Positions 9,601 through 17,814 of a stretch of 33,601 nucleotides of DNA are shown here, piece after piece. The stretch lies in assembly GCA_029257065.1 (NCBI GenBank), contig JARIDA010000020.1, positions 1 through 33,601 on the forward strand, read 5' to 3'. The stretch comes from Tissierellaceae bacterium. Its GTDB lineage: Bacteria > Bacillota > Clostridia > Tissierellales > Tissierellaceae. A program made the position numbers and the translations under genes. The notes below the pieces were generated by a model. The model was not told where the DNA came from, did not search any database, and worked only from the letters and a program-made list of their open reading frames with translations. How positions within the stretch are numbered: the stretch's first letter is position 1; each line of letters begins with the position of its first letter.

Positions 9601-9712
9601 AGAGAGAAAAATTCTAAATGGAGAATTTCCAATTGAGCCTTATAATTGTCCAGATTATTGTTTATATAAAGACATATGTAGATATAGAAAGCAGGTGGAA
9701 ATAGAGATATGA
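6656..9712 (+). CDS. addB: AddB-like helicase-nuclease subunit (PD-(D/E)XK nuclease with Fe-S cysteines)
   Basis: Subunit of the AddAB complex that resects double-strand breaks for RecA. It has 1018 residues, a little shorter than B. subtilis AddB. The N-terminal helicase-like half begins YYGPFNNSKSEEF where a Walker A would be expected; the GxxGxGKT consensus is lost, so ATP binding here is doubtful. The C-terminal nuclease domain starts at SSSYLERYINCPFSF and includes GNIYHSVLKDFYELY, LLNGKIDRIDR and IIMDYKSG (PD-(D/E)XK residues), then SLQIPIYLLA. Four cysteines, Cys737 and C-x3-C-x5-C at 998/1002/1008 (CPDYCLYKDIC), fit the AddB iron-sulfur staple. It overlaps addA by four bases (ATGA), implying translational coupling. 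Confidence 0.92.
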   Translation: MGIKRIYYGPFNNSKSEEFYSTVLEKIKNGKEENFYYILPNGKLLTTYREKIIESLGGFLNLNLFTFDDVVKEILKDENHIEIDENTKKIILTKIVRESKLDYFKNVSDLSGFIKTLGNIIGEIKRSIVIPEEFIKLSPKNILYKEIGSIYMEYEKYLKDRKLVDREGQYILAVKKLKENVSFLSNIEEIIIDQFYNFRPIELEILKEISKSKIDVHINIPFRKVIDLGIIKNTLESLKEIGFTLEKMDLGKENKLEEVFFLEEEYEEIENINLNIIQAATMDLEIKKVFEKIKNKINEGYKYSDILIVPMDDEYKEKIGKRSIVEKLPISIQIQDKMINNNFILEILELFLMKINNNKNSILNRFQNKYFINNQGPNLEYDIYPFLKKIDFDNLEELLEEISKKKEFELETDSIDYLIYELEEIEKEVSDLKLENTIKNYNQYIRNLMERYSIGTKINSIMRYSEEKFYIEMKSYIRLYEILEEIEILSEILGLISIDDYYELLLSKLEEEITLIPGNAKGIQILDLIDIRGIDYKIAYIIGLSENNYPNIEEDNFFINERNYKNLKSMNIDVKNYTYKLENEIIKFSTLISCVKEELNFTYSKGIDDESIASMFLDEIIRICEKDIKYIDVSFEYMIKENIDEITTNKELSDYILKLNYKDNEVNKDYISYHNSIYPEKFKRIQDKIDSDYNRSLKTFTKYSGILSESREITRELEKMHKNKVYSSSYLERYINCPFSFLMGRIFKVDEYIEEIKEYDPMLIGNIYHSVLKDFYELYRIKIKEYVISDKDLELEDKKDFILDLILKYGSEDGLDLNSRKSQLLVEDINNKIFNFIKNDIERIKNHGLIPIKFEQEFGYEQKMAIYEDNKELLLNGKIDRIDRTKDSKSIIMDYKSGSSGIANLNSIEEGYSLQIPIYLLAEKDNNPVAALYGIINQNEFRITLGVLGETSIITNRHGGKLESMEELENITKNTEKIIFQIERKILNGEFPIEPYNCPDYCLYKDICRYRKQVEIEI

Positions 9713-12700
9713 AGTTAAATAAGAATCAAAAACTAGCCATAGAGATAATAGATGAAAACTTATTGGTTAATGCAGGTGCAGGGACAGGTAAAACCATGGT
9801 CTTAGTTGAAAGGTATCTAAATATATTGGAAAATGGGAAATTAGAAAAAGGGAAAGAAATTGAATCAATAGTTGCCATAACATTTACTAAAAAAGCTGCT
9901 CAAGAAATGATAGAAAGAATAAGAGAGAAGTTACGAGAGAAATATACTGAAGATGAAAAATGGAGAAGTTTATATAGAGATATTGGAAAATCTAATATAT
10001 CTACTATACACAGTTTTTGTTCTCGAATATTAAGAGAAAATCCTATAGCTGCAAATATAGATCCTATGTTTGAAATACTTGAAGATATAGAAGCTGAAAA
10101 GATACTTAAAAGTTCAATTATGGATATTTTATCTAATAAGATAGAGAGTGAATTAGATTTATACAAATTATATTCGGAATTAGAGGCTAGTACAATATCT
10201 AGTTTAATAGATGATTTTTATTATCTATATAACAATATAAGAAATACAGGTGAAGATTTAGAAAAACTAAAAAATAAATATATGAAAAATATTAAACAAC
10301 TAGATATGGATCTAAATGATCTAGATGAAATTATAAAATTAGTAAACTATTTAATGGAAAGCTTAAGGTCAAATGCTAAGATAAATAATCTATTAAATGA
10401 AGAATTATGGATTGGCTTTTCAAAAGGTGATTATGAGAAAAAGGATTTAAAAGATATTTTAAATTTAATATTAAAAAACTTAGGAACATCTAAGCCATAT
10501 GCAGAAGCCATAGAAAAATTAAAAAACACTATAAATAAGGTGTTTAAGTCATTTGAAATGGAAAACATAAAATTATACAAACTAATAATGGACATAATAA
10601 TAGAGATAGACTTATCCTATAGCAAGAAAAAAAGAGAACTATCTGTTTTAGACTATGATGATTTACAATTAAAAGTATTGAGTTTATTGGATAATAAAGA
10701 TATTAAGAGGGAATATCAAAATAAATATAGATATATTATGATAGATGAATTTCAGGATATAAATAAAATACAAAAAGATATATTTTATAAATTAAGTAGT
10801 AAAAAAGAAGATTTGGATAGGAATAATTTATTTGTAGTAGGAGATCCAAAACAATCTATATATGGATTTAGAGGTTCAGATTTAAATGTTTTTTATCAGG
10901 TTCTAGAAGATATAAGAGAATTAAAAGATGAAAATATAATAACACTGGATGATAACTATAGAACCTCTAGTAATATTATGAAATTCATAAACAATATATT
11001 TACCAATCTTATGGGAGAGAGATATAATAAATTAAAGTCTAATATAGAATCTAAAAAAAATATATCAATTGAGGTGTTAGAATCTGATGAACTAGAAATA
11101 CCAAAGGATATTAGTCCTGCAGAATATTCAAGATCTTTTGAAGCGAATTTAATATCCACTAGAATAAGAGATTTAGTTGATTCGGGAAAATATAATTATG
11201 GTGATATAGCATTATTATTTAGATCTACAAAAAGAGACTATATATATGAAGAATCCTTTAAAAAATATAATATACCCTATTATAATACAGGGGGAAGAGG
11301 ATATTTTCAAAGACAGGAAATTCTGGATATTATAAATGCTTTCAAAGCAGTTGTAAGTCCAAAAGATCTTATATCAAATATAGGTTTTTTAAGATCACCC
11401 ATGATAGGTTTATCTGACATTCAAATATATAATATAATGAGAGAAGATGGTAGTATATATGAGAAATTAAAATCTAAATTATTAAAAAGCAAATCCGGAG
11501 AAGAGGAAATATTTAAGATATTTAAAATATATGAATATTTATATGATTATAAAAATTATCATACAAATTCTGATTTAATAGAAGAAATATTAAATATTAC
11601 TGATTATAGAGAATTATTATTATTGAAAAATGAAAGTAGACAATCTATAGCAAATTTGGATAAATTTATCCAACTAATTAAAGATTTTGAATTCATGAGA
11701 AAAGATGAGTCAATAGATATTTTAGAATATATAGAAGAATTGAAAAATCGAGATGAATCTCAAGCAAAAGTAGAATCTGAAAGAGAAAATGTTGTCAAAA
11801 TAATGACTATACATAAATCCAAGGGTCTTGAATATCCTGTAATAATAATACCAGAAATGTCTAGCGGGAGTTTTACAGATAATTCTAAAATAAACTTTCA
11901 CAAAGATATTGGGATTGGATTGAAATTGAGAGATTCCAGTGGTATATATGATGAAATCAAAGAATTACAAAAAGTAGAGGAATATGAAGAAGATAAGAGA
12001 ATTCTATATGTGGCTATGACAAGAGCAGAAGAATTGTTGATATTAGGTATGCAAGGTGCTAATAGAGGATTTAAAAAAATGTTGAATAAATATATAGAAG
12101 ATGAAGAGGTAAAAAAAATACAAAGAATTATTTCTAATGACGGAGAAAACTTACAGGTTAAAAAGATAAAAGAGGAATATTTTCTGGAAAATAGTATAAT
12201 AAAGAAACCAGGAAATATATTTGAAGATAAAAACTTTAGCAATCAAATAATAGATAAATTTAGCATAACACAATTTTTAACATTTAAGGAATGTGAAAGA
12301 AAATACTTTTTCAAATATTATAAAAAATTAGATAAAATGGAAAATCTATTAAAATCAGAAGATGGTGAAGAATTAATTCTAGATTCAAATGAATTAGAAA
12401 TAAATAAAAATTCTGAAATGGATCCTTTTACAAAAGGAAATATTGTTCATGAGTTTACTGAGCTTTATGAACCTGGAATGGACCATATTAAGCTCTTATC
12501 TGACATTGCCTATAAATATAATGTGGACTATATAAGAGAAAAATTTGAACTAGAAATATATATAAATAATTTTCTAGAGCAATACAGTGATTCTTATGAT
12601 AAAGTATATAAGGAAAAAAACTTTATGTTAAAATTAAATAATGGAATATTTACAGGTGCTATAGATAGAATAAATATAGAGAAGAATTATTTGGAGATAA

Positions 12701-13008
12701 TAGATTATAAAACTAATATACTCTTTGATAAGGAACATCTATTGGAAATATATTCTCCACAATTACAGTTTTATTCTTATGTGGTAAAAGTAATATTAAA
12801 TAAAAAAGTAGATAAAGCTAAATTAGTTTTTTTAAAAACAGGAGAAGTTTTAGAAGTGGATATTAGTGATTCAAAAATAGAGAAGTTGATAGATGAATTA
12901 GTCAGTTTTGTTAATTTTGTTCAAAATAATCATAATAGAATTGATTATCAGTGTAAAACAAATTGTGATAAAAAATGTCCATATGATACAATCTGTAAAC
13001 GAGAATAA
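9709..13008 (+). CDS. addA: AddA-like ATP-dependent helicase-nuclease subunit
   Basis: UvrD/RecB-type helicase plus nuclease, partner of AddB in break resection. It has 1099 residues, shorter than the usual 1200-1270. Walker A is NAGAGTGKT (21-29); motif Ia is AITFTKKAAQEM; motif II is IMIDEFQD near 346; then VVGDPKQSIYGFRGSD, VKIMTIHKSKGLEYPVII, and RILYVAMTRAEE (motif VI). The C-terminal nuclease has GNIVHEFTELYE, TGAIDRI and LEIIDYKTN. Unusually, it also has Cys862 in FKECERKYFF and a terminal C-x3-C-x3-C-x5-C (1082, 1086, 1090, 1096), the same layout as the Fe-S staple of AddB. I infer a second Fe-S cluster. SD AGGTGG lies within addB. Confidence 0.94.
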   Translation: MKLNKNQKLAIEIIDENLLVNAGAGTGKTMVLVERYLNILENGKLEKGKEIESIVAITFTKKAAQEMIERIREKLREKYTEDEKWRSLYRDIGKSNISTIHSFCSRILRENPIAANIDPMFEILEDIEAEKILKSSIMDILSNKIESELDLYKLYSELEASTISSLIDDFYYLYNNIRNTGEDLEKLKNKYMKNIKQLDMDLNDLDEIIKLVNYLMESLRSNAKINNLLNEELWIGFSKGDYEKKDLKDILNLILKNLGTSKPYAEAIEKLKNTINKVFKSFEMENIKLYKLIMDIIIEIDLSYSKKKRELSVLDYDDLQLKVLSLLDNKDIKREYQNKYRYIMIDEFQDINKIQKDIFYKLSSKKEDLDRNNLFVVGDPKQSIYGFRGSDLNVFYQVLEDIRELKDENIITLDDNYRTSSNIMKFINNIFTNLMGERYNKLKSNIESKKNISIEVLESDELEIPKDISPAEYSRSFEANLISTRIRDLVDSGKYNYGDIALLFRSTKRDYIYEESFKKYNIPYYNTGGRGYFQRQEILDIINAFKAVVSPKDLISNIGFLRSPMIGLSDIQIYNIMREDGSIYEKLKSKLLKSKSGEEEIFKIFKIYEYLYDYKNYHTNSDLIEEILNITDYRELLLLKNESRQSIANLDKFIQLIKDFEFMRKDESIDILEYIEELKNRDESQAKVESERENVVKIMTIHKSKGLEYPVIIIPEMSSGSFTDNSKINFHKDIGIGLKLRDSSGIYDEIKELQKVEEYEEDKRILYVAMTRAEELLILGMQGANRGFKKMLNKYIEDEEVKKIQRIISNDGENLQVKKIKEEYFLENSIIKKPGNIFEDKNFSNQIIDKFSITQFLTFKECERKYFFKYYKKLDKMENLLKSEDGEELILDSNELEINKNSEMDPFTKGNIVHEFTELYEPGMDHIKLLSDIAYKYNVDYIREKFELEIYINNFLEQYSDSYDKVYKEKNFMLKLNNGIFTGAIDRINIEKNYLEIIDYKTNILFDKEHLLEIYSPQLQFYSYVVKVILNKKVDKAKLVFLKTGEVLEVDISDSKIEKLIDELVSFVNFVQNNHNRIDYQCKTNCDKKCPYDTICKRE

Positions 13009-13033
13009 TATTAATTGTATAGAGAGGTATATT

Positions 13034-13237
13034 ATGAAAACAGGAATAGTATTTATAATTTTAGGTTTATTAATAATAGGGAAAGAAAATTTAAAAATGG
13101 AAGAAATAGATAATGAAAGGGTTTTCTCCATAAAGGAAAATCTGAAAAAGGATAATAATTATAAATATAAAAATCTAATAGGATTATTTTCTTTGGTATT
13201 AGGATTATTTAGAATATTAAATAAAATAATCTATTAA
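13034..13237 (+). CDS. small two-segment membrane protein, unknown
   Basis: 67 residues. The start is ATG 13034, preceded by SD GAGAGGT at about 13022-13028. The frame is open further upstream, but that part overlaps addA and lacks an SD. Segment 1 is residues 3-16 (TGIVFIILGLLIIG) and segment 2 is near the C-terminus (LIGLFSLVLGLFRIL), with a charged loop of about 35 residues between them. It sits 25 bases after addA and 11 bases before the next start, so it belongs to the same transcript. I do not recognise a family. It may work with the polytopic protein encoded next. Confidence 0.6.
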   Translation: MKTGIVFIILGLLIIGKENLKMEEIDNERVFSIKENLKKDNNYKYKNLIGLFSLVLGLFRILNKIIY

Positions 13238-13248
13238 GGATGTTAAAT

Positions 13249-15054
13249 ATGAAAAAAAATAAAATATTTATATTGGTACTAATAATTTTATTGTTAGCAC
13301 CAATATCTTCATTAGCAAAAAAAAATTCAAAAAAAGTTATAATTTTTTCTATAGATTCTATTTCAATGGAAAATATTAAGGAGTTAGAAATTGATAATTA
13401 TGGAATAGGATTATTCAATTCTAAAAGTAGAAAACCTTATAATGAAAAAAACCTGTATACAAGTATTAATATAGGAAGAAAGATATCTAGAGAAAAATTA
13501 GTAGAAGAGGCAAAACTTGAATATATGGGAGATATTTTAAAAGAAGAAAATCCTGTCTATATAGGAGATCAAAATAGCAATATAAAACTATTAATTAGTG
13601 ACAAAAATGATAAGGCAAATGGTATAAATCATATAGAATATGATTATGAATGGTTGGATAAAAATATAAAGAAATTATTATTAGAATCAAAATTAGTGGC
13701 TTTAGATTATAGAATATTAGATCAAAAAAATAGACTTGAAATATTAAAAAAGTTAATATATCAAAATAGAGATAATTTAATATATATAATACCTAGAACA
13801 GTTCACAAATCTGATAAAATGTATGTAAATCAGTATCTATTGCCAATATTGAAAATAGATAAAACTAATGGTGTCTTAATGAGCAGTTCTACAAAAAGAG
13901 AAAGTTTAATAGCCTTAGAAGATATATCTTTTGATATTAAAGAGAATTTTAAAAAAGAAAATAAATTTAGCATTGGGAAAAGTATAGAAATAGAAAACAA
14001 ATCTAATAATTTAAAGGATATTGAGCAGATTTATAAAAAGAGTATAAATATGTTATATATATCCTATATATTTCATGGAATATTATACTTGTCCCAAGGA
14101 TTAATTCTAATCTATTTATTGACAAATAGATTGAGAAAAATAGCTATAAGTACTTTTATATTTACTACTAATAATATTTGGATAACTTTAATAATGTCAC
14201 TAATAGATATCCAATATAATTTATTATTGTATTTAATATTAATAATTATAATAAATACTCTTATCACAAAAGAAATGATAAAAAATAATAAATATGTAGA
14301 AAAATCAATAGTTTTAACCTACTTTTTAATTGTATTAGGTATATTGTTTAAAACGGAATTAATATATAACTCTTATATTGGATATAATAATTTAATATAT
14401 GGAGCAAGATATTATGGATTTAATAATGGTATAGCAGCAGTTCTATTAGCATCTTCAATATTTACAATTATAAAAGTGGATGATTATATTAATAGTGAAA
14501 AGCTTAAAAAAATTCTTATTGCTACAATTCCAATAATTAATTTAATATGTTTATCCACAAATTTTGGTGCAAATACTGGAGCTTTCATATCTGCCATAAT
14601 ATTATTAATATTAATATATTATAACTATTTGTTTTCAAGTAAAATAAATATAAAAACTTTAATAATTTTTATTATAATTGGAATTACTATTTTTGCAATA
14701 AATATTTATTATGATAGTATAAGCTTGAATAAGAGTCATGCTATTCAATTTTTTGAAAGAATAAAATTGAATGGATTTGGAGAAATATACTATATGGTTA
14801 CTTTTAAGTTGAAAGAGCTTATTAAACTTACTATTATGCCACCATTTTCAATAGTCTTAATATGCCAATTTATTATATTGAAAAAATTGTTTGTAAGAAA
14901 TCATATAGGTATTAAAATAATGCTTATTGTATCTTTAGTAGGATTTATTATAAATGATACAGGAAATATATTGTTAGTATATATGTTGAATTATTTAATA
15001 CTAGCTTTATTAATAAAAAATGAGTATATTAAGAATACAATTGTTAAGATTTAG
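13249..15054 (+). CDS. polytopic membrane protein with N-terminal alkaline-phosphatase-like ectodomain (degenerate), unknown role
   Basis: 601 residues from ATG 13249, eight bases after SD AAGGA that overlaps the previous stop. The first 23 residues form a signal peptide (FILVLIILLLAPISSLA). Residues about 25-260 form an extracellular domain beginning KKVIIFSIDSISMENI and containing GVLMSSSTKRESLIALEDIS. As I recall, this pattern matches a Firmicutes family whose N-terminus has the alkaline phosphatase/sulfatase fold (TSPSTRRPGLV-type block before the metal site). The metal-binding Asp/His set is not clearly preserved. About ten membrane segments follow, with the block YGARYYGFNNG corresponding to GARYYGIGNEYMG of that family, and GFIINDTGN near the end. 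The function is unknown; an envelope role is plausible. Confidence 0.7.
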   Translation: MKKNKIFILVLIILLLAPISSLAKKNSKKVIIFSIDSISMENIKELEIDNYGIGLFNSKSRKPYNEKNLYTSINIGRKISREKLVEEAKLEYMGDILKEENPVYIGDQNSNIKLLISDKNDKANGINHIEYDYEWLDKNIKKLLLESKLVALDYRILDQKNRLEILKKLIYQNRDNLIYIIPRTVHKSDKMYVNQYLLPILKIDKTNGVLMSSSTKRESLIALEDISFDIKENFKKENKFSIGKSIEIENKSNNLKDIEQIYKKSINMLYISYIFHGILYLSQGLILIYLLTNRLRKIAISTFIFTTNNIWITLIMSLIDIQYNLLLYLILIIIINTLITKEMIKNNKYVEKSIVLTYFLIVLGILFKTELIYNSYIGYNNLIYGARYYGFNNGIAAVLLASSIFTIIKVDDYINSEKLKKILIATIPIINLICLSTNFGANTGAFISAIILLILIYYNYLFSSKINIKTLIIFIIIGITIFAINIYYDSISLNKSHAIQFFERIKLNGFGEIYYMVTFKLKELIKLTIMPPFSIVLICQFIILKKLFVRNHIGIKIMLIVSLVGFIINDTGNILLVYMLNYLILALLIKNEYIKNTIVKI

Positions 15055-15082
15055 AAGAAAATTATTAAATAGGAGGAAAAGT

Positions 15083-16807
15083 ATGATTAAACGTTTTATA
15101 GAGTATTATAAACCCCATAAAAAACTGTTCTATATAGATATGTTTTTTGCTTTATTAATATCAATATTTGATTTGATATTTCCAATGTTCACTAGAAGAA
15201 TGATAAATGAGATAATACCCAATGGTAGAATGGATTTATTAATTCGTTGGAGTATAGTTATGATTTTTCTGTTTATAATAAGATATATAAGTACCTATAT
15301 AGTAGCTTATTGGGGACATTTATTAGGAGTAAGAATAGAACATGATATGAGAAGGGATATATTCACACATTTACAAAAATTACCTTTTAGTTACTATGAT
15401 GATAATGAAACAGGACATATTATGTCTAGGATAGTCAATGACCTAAGAGATATAACGGAATTAGCTCATCATGGGCCAGAAGATATTTTTATATCTGCAA
15501 TAATGTTAATAGGATCTTTCTTTTTACTACTGAGAATAGAATGGAGACTTACTTTAATAATATTTGCATTTATACCTTTAATAATATTATTTGCTGCTAG
15601 AAGAAGACATAAGATGTCGGATGCATTTAGTGCTGTTAGAAAAGAAATATCAAATGTAAATGCGCAATTAGAAAACAGTATATCAGGAGTGAGAGTAGCA
15701 AAATCTTTTACAAATGAAGAACATGAAATAGAAAAGTTCAATAGAGGTAATGATAAGTTTAGTGAATCTAGAGGTGAAAGTTATAAGGTTATGGCAGAGT
15801 TCGCATCTGGAGTGGGTATAATGTCTAGCTTTTTAAATTTAATGGTAATATCTATTGGTGGTTACTTTGTATATACAGATATAATTGTAGTAGGAGATTT
15901 ATTTGCATACACTCTATATGTTAATTTCTTTATGCAGCCTATTAGGAGATTAGTAGATTTTGCTGAACAATACCAACAGGGTATGACTGGTTTTGCCAGA
16001 TTTTTAGAAATAATAGATATAGAACCAGAAATAGTTGATAGTATAAATGCAAAAGAATTGACCAATGTTAAAGGAGATATAGAATTTGATGAAGTATCTT
16101 TTAGATATAAGGATGGAGAAGAGTCTGTTTTAAAAGATTTAAATTTAGAAATTGAAGCAGGAAAAACAGTAGCTTTAGTTGGACCATCAGGTGCAGGAAA
16201 AACTACTCTTTGTCATTTGATTCCAAGATTTTATGAAGTTGATAGTGGGGAAATATTTATAGATGGATACAATATAAAGGATTTCACTATTGAAAGTTTA
16301 AGACAAAATATAGGAATAGTGCAACAGGATGTATTTTTATTTACAGGCACTATAAAAGAAAACATATTATATGGTAGACCTGGAGCAACTAATTCAGAAG
16401 TTGTAGAAGCTGCAAAACAGTCAAGTATTCATGATTTTATAATAGGATTACCAGAGGGATATGATACTTTTATAGGAGAAAAAGGGGTTAAGTTATCTGG
16501 GGGTCAGAAACAAAGAATTTCAATATCTAGATTATTTCTAAAAAATCCATCAATATTAATATTGGATGAAGCAACCTCAGCTCTTGACAATGAAACTGAA
16601 ATTGCAATACAGAGATCCTTAGAAAAACTATCAGAAGATAGAACTACACTTATAATAGCTCATAGATTATCCACTATAAAAAATGCAGATACTATATTTG
16701 TATTGACACCAGAAGGTCTTGAAGAAAGCGGAACTCATGATGAATTATTAGATAAGGACGGATTATACTCAAGTTTATATAAATCACAATTTGATAGATT
16801 AGACTAA
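15083..16807 (+). CDS. ABC exporter, fused permease and ATPase (MsbA/BmrA type)
   Basis: 574 residues from ATG 15083, six bases after SD AGGAGG at 15071-15076. A longer frame starting at 15020 would overlap the previous gene and has no SD. The N-terminal ~310 residues are a six-helix type I exporter domain with the coupling region LPFSYYDDNETGHIMSRIVNDL. The nucleotide-binding domain has Walker A GPSGAGKTT (367-375), Q-loop NIGIVQQDVFLFTGTI, signature LSGGQKQR (about 471), Walker B ILILDEATSALD (Asp495) and H-loop IIAHRLSTI, all intact. It probably works as a homodimer exporting a lipid, drug or peptide; the substrate cannot be read. A terminator overlaps the stop. Confidence 0.93.
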   Translation: MIKRFIEYYKPHKKLFYIDMFFALLISIFDLIFPMFTRRMINEIIPNGRMDLLIRWSIVMIFLFIIRYISTYIVAYWGHLLGVRIEHDMRRDIFTHLQKLPFSYYDDNETGHIMSRIVNDLRDITELAHHGPEDIFISAIMLIGSFFLLLRIEWRLTLIIFAFIPLIILFAARRRHKMSDAFSAVRKEISNVNAQLENSISGVRVAKSFTNEEHEIEKFNRGNDKFSESRGESYKVMAEFASGVGIMSSFLNLMVISIGGYFVYTDIIVVGDLFAYTLYVNFFMQPIRRLVDFAEQYQQGMTGFARFLEIIDIEPEIVDSINAKELTNVKGDIEFDEVSFRYKDGEESVLKDLNLEIEAGKTVALVGPSGAGKTTLCHLIPRFYEVDSGEIFIDGYNIKDFTIESLRQNIGIVQQDVFLFTGTIKENILYGRPGATNSEVVEAAKQSSIHDFIIGLPEGYDTFIGEKGVKLSGGQKQRISISRLFLKNPSILILDEATSALDNETEIAIQRSLEKLSEDRTTLIIAHRLSTIKNADTIFVLTPEGLEESGTHDELLDKDGLYSSLYKSQFDRLD

Positions 16808-16834
16808 AGAAATCTTTTAAAGATTTCTTTTCTA
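16806..16834 (+). terminator. intrinsic terminator after the ABC exporter gene
   Basis: Inverted repeat AAAGAAATCTTT (16806-16817) and AAAGATTTCTTT (16819-16830), followed by TTTCT. It ends the long run that starts at 1810. Confidence 0.8.
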
Positions 16835-16863
16835 TTATAAATCATTTTAAAGGGTATATATAT

Positions 16864-16898
16864 TGTAAGAGATTTGTAACAAATAGAGACGATATAAA
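16864..16898 (+). promoter_or_regulatory. WalR/PhoB-like direct repeat and -10 upstream of the deacetylase/two-component operon
   Basis: TGTAAG (16864-16869) and TGTAAC (16875-16880) are separated by five bases, an 11-bp period. The published WalR (YycF) consensus is TGTWAH-N5-TGTWAH; here only the sixth base of the first half (G) departs. A -10-like TATAAA follows at 16893-16898, twelve bases after the repeat, while no good -35 hexamer is present. This is the geometry of a promoter activated by an OmpR-family regulator bound over the -35 region. The regulator encoded at 17815 is of that family, so autoregulation is a natural inference. A perfect inverted repeat ATTTGT-A-ACAAAT (16872-16884) overlaps the second half-site. 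Confidence 0.5.
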
Positions 16899-16900
16899 TG

Positions 16901-16920
16901 ATATTCTGTATATAGAATAT
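16901..16920 (+). repeat. inverted repeat in the predicted 5' leader
   Basis: ATATTCT (16901-16907) and AGAATAT (16914-16920) with a six-base spacer. It lies just after the candidate -10, so it would form a small hairpin at the mRNA 5' end or act as an operator. The SD of the deacetylase (AGAGGTGA) comes about 15 bases later. Confidence 0.45.
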
Positions 16921-16946
16921 TAGTAAATATCTTAAGAGGTGATTTT

Positions 16947-17804
16947 ATGAGTAGAGGAGAAAAAGAAAAAATGAAAAGAATGAGAAAACGCATAGGAATA
17001 GTGGTATTAATAATATTAGCTTTTGGAATTTTTAATTTAATACCCAGTTTTTCAAAATACTCAAATTCAGCTGCTATTACAGCAAATGAGATGGAGTTAA
17101 TAGATGGTATGATTTTTAAGAGTCCTGTAATAAAAAGGCTAGAGATTGACTTGGATAATCGAGCAAAGGAAATAGAAGCAGAGAAGCAGAGACAATTAGA
17201 ACTGGATAAAAATAAAAAAATAGCTTATTTAACATTTGATGATGGACCATCATTAAAGTCAACTCCTAAAATTCTAGATATATTAAAGGAGAATGATGTA
17301 CCCGCAACTTTCTTTGTTTTAGGAAGTATGGCAGAAAGAAATCCAGAAACTTTAAAAAGAGTGCATGAAGAAGGTCATTCAATAGGTCATCACTCATATA
17401 GTCATAATTATAATTATATATATGGTAATCCTAATAACTTTATGGCTGAATTAAAAAAAACAGATGATCTTTTCAAAAGAATATTAGGAGAAGATTTTAA
17501 TACGAATCTATTAAGATTTCCTGGTGGTCAGTTCGGTGCAAAGAAAAATGAGTATGCTAGAATAGCAAAAAAAGAAGGATATATTAGTCATAATTGGAAT
17601 GCCCTAAATGGAGATTCTGAAGGACATAATATGTCGACGAATTTTCTTTTAAATAGATTAAAGTCCACAGTTGGAAATCAAAAGGAAGTTGTAATACTTA
17701 TGCATGATACGGATGCAAAGGCTACAACTGTTAAGTCTCTACAATCATCCATTGATTTCTTGAGAAATAATGGATATGAATTTAGAAGATTACCAGAAAA
17801 TTAA
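16947..17804 (+). CDS. membrane-anchored polysaccharide deacetylase (NodB domain)
   Basis: 285 residues. A basic N-terminus and one membrane segment (about 16-34) anchor it with the catalytic domain outside. A charged helical linker (about 60-90) precedes the NodB domain. The motifs are present: TFDDGP with Asp98-Asp99, zinc ligands His149 and His153 in GHHSYSH, the RFPGG block in place of the common RxPxG, and the C-terminal VILMHDT His. It likely removes acetyl groups from peptidoglycan GlcNAc or MurNAc, or from another wall glycan. SD AGAGGTGA upstream. It is first in a tight unit with the response regulator (10 bases later), kinase and lipoprotein, so its expression is probably tied to that signalling system. 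Confidence 0.92.
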   Translation: MSRGEKEKMKRMRKRIGIVVLIILAFGIFNLIPSFSKYSNSAAITANEMELIDGMIFKSPVIKRLEIDLDNRAKEIEAEKQRQLELDKNKKIAYLTFDDGPSLKSTPKILDILKENDVPATFFVLGSMAERNPETLKRVHEEGHSIGHHSYSHNYNYIYGNPNNFMAELKKTDDLFKRILGEDFNTNLLRFPGGQFGAKKNEYARIAKKEGYISHNWNALNGDSEGHNMSTNFLLNRLKSTVGNQKEVVILMHDTDAKATTVKSLQSSIDFLRNNGYEFRRLPEN

Positions 17805-17814
17805 GGATGATAAA

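Noticed and set aside
12898-13131. Minus-strand frame with hydrophobic segments across the addA end and the small membrane gene
   Set aside because: No SD, and it overlaps the addA Cys motif and a better-supported plus-strand gene; its hydrophobicity comes from the AT-rich composition.
15020-15082. Upstream extension of the ABC exporter
   Set aside because: It overlaps the previous gene and gives a basic peptide not seen in exporters; AGGAGG at 15071 points to ATG 15083.
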